Positions 59,244-64,000 of a DNA stretch of 64,000 bases are shown here, piece by piece (positions within the stretch are counted from its first letter, which is position 1; each line of letters starts with the position of its first letter). This stretch comes from Circinella umbellata (Eukaryota; Mucoromycota; Mucoromycetes; Mucorales; Lichtheimiaceae), in NCBI GenBank assembly GCA_025093555.1, contig JAIWNF010000023.1, positions 248,001 to 312,000 on the forward strand, written 5' to 3'. The notes under the pieces are model-generated. The model had not been told where the DNA came from. It worked only from the letters and a program-made list of their open reading frames with translations, and searched no databases. Position numbers and translations under genes: made by a program.

Positions 59244-59759
59244 GATTTTTGGTTTGTTGGTTTTCAAATCTACGATCGAAAGAGAGACTTATGAAAACAA
59301 AATAAAAAAAAAATAGAAATAGAAATAGAAAAATATACAAAAAAATGTAATAATAATAAAAAAAAAACTAGAATAACATGAAACAATGAAAGAAAAACGA
59401 GAAGAAGAAGAAGAAAGAGGAGAGAGAGGAGAGAGAAAATGAAAATGAAAAATGAAAAAATTAGGTCGAGTTTATAATTATTGTTTTTTTTTAAGTTAAG
59501 CATCCTTTCTCTCCCCCCCCCAATTAAAAAAATTCTGTAAATGGGAACAGTCGTTAAATTACAATGGTTACACACAGCCACGGAAACACAAAGACTAACA
59601 CACAGACCCAAAGAATAAAAAAACATGTAATTAAAAATAATTAAAATATTATTTAACTATGATTTTATAATATAAAAATAATTATAATAGAAATATAAAA
59701 CAAGGTCCTTTTTAATATTGTTTTTATTATTAAAAGAAAATCATTATGTATTCTTTATA
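59244..59759. other. Intergenic spacer
   Basis: Minus-strand tandem spacer between TRAPPC11 and the 1009-residue gene. A long purine-rich tract (59390-59460; pyrimidine-rich on the transcribed strand) is probably the promoter or leader of the latter. No gene. Confidence 0.55.
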
Positions 59760-62700
59760 TTAATTATAATATCGACGAGCATTAACAAAGGTAAATGGTG
59801 GTGGCCATTGTTCAGCTCCTCCTTGTTTCAATAGTTTTTTATCATCAGAGACTAACATTTCCACGGGTACCTCCTTTTCGGTACCTTGCTGTTTGGCGAT
59901 CACTTTCAACTTTGGAAGTCGTACTTTTCCTGCTAATAATGGATAACATGTATAATCATAAGATGTATGTGAAAGTGGTAAGACACGTCCTTTCAATATT
60001 TTCAATCCAGAATATACAAATGCATCTGAAAGTTCCACAGAAGCTGTATATTCAGCAAGATGAACTGTTGGATTATATATAGTATATGTTAATCGAAAAG
60101 GTTCGCCTACGTGAATATCGTTTGGTGCATCTATTGTTTTAATTTTGTATTAGTTATAAATAAATTATAATTATCATTTCATAAGGTTTATGTATTCATG
60201 TGCTTATATCTTATTATTTTACCTGCAACAACACTGAGACTTTGTTGCCTGAATTCAAGAGTTGGCATGGGTACAGCCGTCTGAGAATAAGGAGAAGATT
60301 CCTGGCCACTCCTAATATTTAGATAGAGTCCCCCCCCAAACCACAGCACCCCAAAAATAACCAATCAGTTTTTTTATTTTTTATCTTGACCAACTTTTTT
60401 TCTGCCTCCTTCATCCCTTTTATCATGAAGAGGTTGATCTATTACTTTACCTTCTCCAATAAATAATAATAGATCCAACTGGAATTGTAGGTTGTAACTC
60501 AGTAATATCATTTGTTGCCATTCGAAACAAATAATTTGTATCACAAACATATCCCGATGTCCATACTAAAAAGAGAATAAAAATTAATATGTAAAATGAT
60601 CTAACTATACTGATATTAAAAATATATGCACACATATTTCTTTATTTTACCTTGCTTATTATTTGTAATGGGTTCTTCATCCGATGTTGAAATAAGGGTC
60701 AACGATGTATAAGGATGATCGAATGTCTTTATTAAGTAAAAAAAAAAAAAGGTTTAAAATATCCCTTTTTTTTTGCGGCTAGTTTCTTCTCCTTCCCCTC
60801 AGGACACACCCGCCCCCCTTTTTCTTTGAAAAAAAAAAACATTTCTTTCTTTACCTCTTGTTTAAGTTCAATTTTTTCAACTTCAAGATCATTTGTAGAA
60901 CAACAACGAATAGATCCATTAATCAACCATTTCTCAGTTTTCTTAAGATTAGGTGCTGTTGTTGTTGTATTATTAGATAACTTGTCACAATGTGGATAAA
61001 GTTTAAAGTTACTTTCAAATGGGGATCTAAATGGAATTCTGAAAACTTCGCGCTTTTCAATAAAATGAGACATTGTTTCTTGTTGACCTTCATTCTTATT
61101 ATCCGCTGAGTGATAAGATGCCTGAAATTAAATAGTTATTATTAATAATGAGAGCAGTCCTTTTTTTTTTCTTCTCCCCTCGTAAAAAGCAACAACATCA
61201 TATAAGTTTACCGTCAATGATACAACACGAACGCCTGGTAAATCTCCTGCATGAATATAAACTGGTTTGGTTATTGATTGTCCAGATTCGATACGACCAA
61301 ATTCAATTTTAGTCGTTTCCTGGATATTATTGGTGTCATTTCTTGATAAAGTGATATAATCTAATTATAATATCGTTATTATTATTATTATAATTGATTG
61401 TTTCTTTTTTAACCTTAATTATTATATTTTACCTTTTTCTGAAGGATCTTTTAATTCAGCTTGTAAGTTTACATCAATTGCATCTTGTTCTTGGTTTTGA
61501 ATAGTAATATTAAGTTCAAAATGTTCATCAAGTAATGCTTGAGTTGCATATTCAGCAATTAACTTGACACGTGGGGGTCTCTGAGATATTCTATACATAA
61601 ATCACCATGCGTAGTGAGTATATTATAATCTATTTTTGCATAAATTTCAATCATACTTTATCATATTAAGTTCGCCGCTACTTTCCAAAAAAGTAAATTT
61701 AGGTGAACCACCATCTGTAAAAATTAATAATAATTAAAAACATGTTCCATTTCGTCAGTTTCATAGACTTATCCCGCCAATTATTTAATTTACCTTTAGA
61801 TTCCTCAAGCCATTTTCTCCTGATCAAGTGCTTTTCTACTTCCACAGGTCGATCCATATCATAATTTAAACTCACGTGCCATTGTGACGATTGAATATCC
61901 AAACATATGCCAATAATCTAAAATAAAAAGAATACATTAATAAATAAATAAATGTTATTGAAATGAAAAAATATATATTCTTATTTACCTTAAGTTCACC
62001 ACATTCTTTTGGTACAATACATCCCTCAAAGACTTTGGTTTGATTCTTGACCACACGAAGATCAACTTCTTTAGTAGACCACCCGGTATATTCACCTTCA
62101 TCCAATGTCTGTAAATCTTGACGACAATCCACATAGGTCAAATTCTTTAATCCACTTTCATCTTCCTTGTTACTATCCCTCAACACGATATTGTATCGAG
62201 GATCATTAAACAAAATACGCATTTGATTGAATCGGAAAGGTGTCGGTGGACTTGCTTTTCCCGTTTTCAAAACGACTTGAAATCGAACAGGTGCATCCAC
62301 AAAATTAGCTCTTGTTTGAAACTGAGCATCACAATTTAACATGGGATTAATTTGATCCATATGAATAACCAACGAAGTCGTTTGTTGTTCTTTTTGATCA
62401 CCATCATCAATTTTCTTATAAAGTACGTCCATTAATTCATTCTGAATATCGTGCCGTTTCTGTTCAGACATTGGAAGATCACTTGACATAAGTTCTATCA
62501 AGCATTCCAATGCTCTTTCCCAAGACCCAAGTTCTTTGGCACATCGTAATGACCATCGCAAAATCGATGTTAATATCATATTCCAATTTTCTTTTCTATA
62601 GGTCTTGCCAATACGTTCAAAAAACTTTAGTGCCATTTCAAATTTGCTAGTTTCGTAATAAGTGCCTGCAATTTCTGCTGCGAGATAAAGTGTCATTCGT

Positions 62701-64000
62701 CCATTTCGATATTTTTTGAACTGTTCGTAACTTTTAGTCAATAATTCAATTGTGAGTGCAGAATGATCTATTTGTCGTTCGTTCACAAGAAGTGTTTCCC
62801 AAATAGTGGCAGGTTCTTTGGTAGAGTCCGTTTGCGTAGCTGCATTATCGGCTTCCAGGAAACGACGTCGTCGTTCTGCGCAACACATGGCAGCCAAGTG
62901 ATAATAAAATCCTGGATGTTGTAGAATGGAGCCAGGATTACATCCTATAGCAGGACTAGGTCCACTACCACTACCACCCATGAGTGGATGAGATTGAGTA
63001 GGTGATCCAGGTGTATTCATATAAGATGCTGGACTAGGAATTTTGATTCCATGTTGTGTAGCAGCATCGATAATATCTCCAAAAATACGGTATTGTTTTG
63101 ATAACCATGCCCAGTATTCAAATGTCTGTTCACCAGTACCCCATACGGTTGCATAAGTCTGAATCATATGTAAATGACCATTCAGTTGAGCTAAAGCACC
63201 CGATGTATCATTCATATATAAATAGAAACTACAAATCTATATAAATAAATGCGTTACTCAATTGTTTTCTTTTTTTGCAATCACTATATCACCCTCCCCA
63301 TTCCTCCTCACTGGAAGAGAAACATGTGATATTTACTTTGATACTAATACAATCCATAAGAGCTTTTGCTTCTTCCCATCGTTTACTATGTAATGGTAGT
63401 CCAATTTGACCAGGAGTAATGGATGATTTTGGTGCCAACATATCCGCTACCAATGTATATGCACTTTCGTATGATCTAGTTTTTATTTATAATCAATTAA
63501 TCAATAAATTCATCTCCTCCCTTCATTCTATAATATAATATCCTTCTAATCGGTTTTTTTTGTCTTACTTTGTTGCCCCTTCAATATCTTGTTTGATTTC
63601 TTGAAGAACACCCGTTTTAAAATCATATCGTAACATCCAACCTTGTACTGAAAGAGGTTGAGGTTCATTTGTATCAGGAGAACGTGGAGTCATTGAAGGT
63701 GATGGTAATTTGGCTCGTTTCTTTCGTACTTTTTTAATTCGATTATTATAATAATGAATTGCTGATTCGTGTAAATTACGATAAAGGCTTGATAAAAGAA
63801 AATGATTATAATGTGTTAGTTTCCTTTTATTTCTCTCTCTTGGGATTGACAGATGATTTTTCTGAAAACTTACTTATTCACAAATTCTTGAATATCATGT
63901 TGTGTACCAGGACTTATAATAAAAAATGAGTTCTTATTATCTAATCCAGATTGTTTACGAATCCATACTAATCTTTCTTCAACTGCGTGATCATCTAATA
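59760..64000 (-). CDS. TRAPPC11: TRAPP complex subunit 11, 5' end beyond the window
   Basis: Thirteen exons visible on the minus strand: 64000-63874 (partial), 63787-63569, 63475-63337, 63236-61989, 61917-61794, 61714-61657, 61590-61433, 61360-61212, 61121-60855, 60726-60651, 60565-60451, 60311-60223, 60130-59760. The large exon is the foie-gras domain: LNGHLHMIQTYATVWGTGEQ, HPGFYYHLAAMCCAERRRRF, YLAAEIAGTYYETSKFEMAL, WERALECLIELM. The C-terminal exons are the beta-sandwich Gryzun region ending WPPPFTFVNARRYYN. TRAPPC11 belongs to the TRAPPIII tether of the ER-Golgi and autophagy routes; budding yeast lacks it but many filamentous fungi keep it. The final exons are phase-consistent; the first part is cut at the window edge. 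Confidence 0.92.

Overview
This window is eukaryotic and looks like an early-diverging fungus, most likely Mucoromycota (Mucorales-like). The DNA is AT-rich, and genes are split by many short GT-AG introns (about 50-250 nt) with TACTAA-like branch sites. Intergenic DNA is T-rich and A-rich, and the gene content is typically fungal (cell-wall-integrity MAP kinase, PSD2-type decarboxylase, TGL3/4/5-type lipase, GID4, BUD22, GET3). The genus call is inference. I rebuilt the exons by hand from splice sites; the complete models keep their reading phase across all introns.

Layout. 1-3856 (+): 3' part of a C2-C2-zinc-finger phosphatidylserine decarboxylase. 4368-6980 (-): SLT2/MPK1-type MAP kinase. 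6981-11776: long gene-poor stretch ending in a structured leader. 11777-13513 (+): S-adenosylmethionine decarboxylase. 14231-15866 (+): LARGE-like (GT49) glycosyltransferase. 16616-19607 (+): patatin-type triacylglycerol lipase. 19746-20485 (-): small bHLH-zipper factor with a GC-AG intron. 20486-25384: second gene-poor stretch. 25385-27231 (-) and 27396-28436 (+): BUD22 and RAD10/ERCC1, divergent from a 164-bp promoter. 28699-35162 (-): tightly packed tandem of a PX-domain AGC kinase, an XRCC2-like RecA protein and SNAPC1.

36363-41066 (-) is the most striking locus: an apparently intact 1461-residue Fanzor (eukaryotic TnpB homologue). It has RuvC-I and RuvC-III motifs, a zinc ribbon, a basic nuclear-localisation stretch and a ~53-repeat trinucleotide microsatellite inside the nuclease domain. 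Alternative hairpins directly behind the stop codon are candidates for its guide-RNA scaffold.

43023-45707 (+) PDK1 kinase; 45843-47367 (+) GET3; 48464-53060 (+) kinetochore scaffold KNL1/Spc7 with PP1-docking and MELT-like motifs; 54090-55384 (-) GID4 E3-ligase receptor; 55997-59243 (-) an unrecognised 1009-residue low-complexity protein; 59760-64000 (-) TRAPPC11, cut by the window end.

Apart from the Fanzor locus these are ordinary housekeeping or signalling genes and do not form a functional cluster. PDK1 and the PX-AGC kinase could lie in one pathway, since the latter carries the hydrophobic motif that PDK1 recognises. I found no rRNA, tRNA or CRISPR array.
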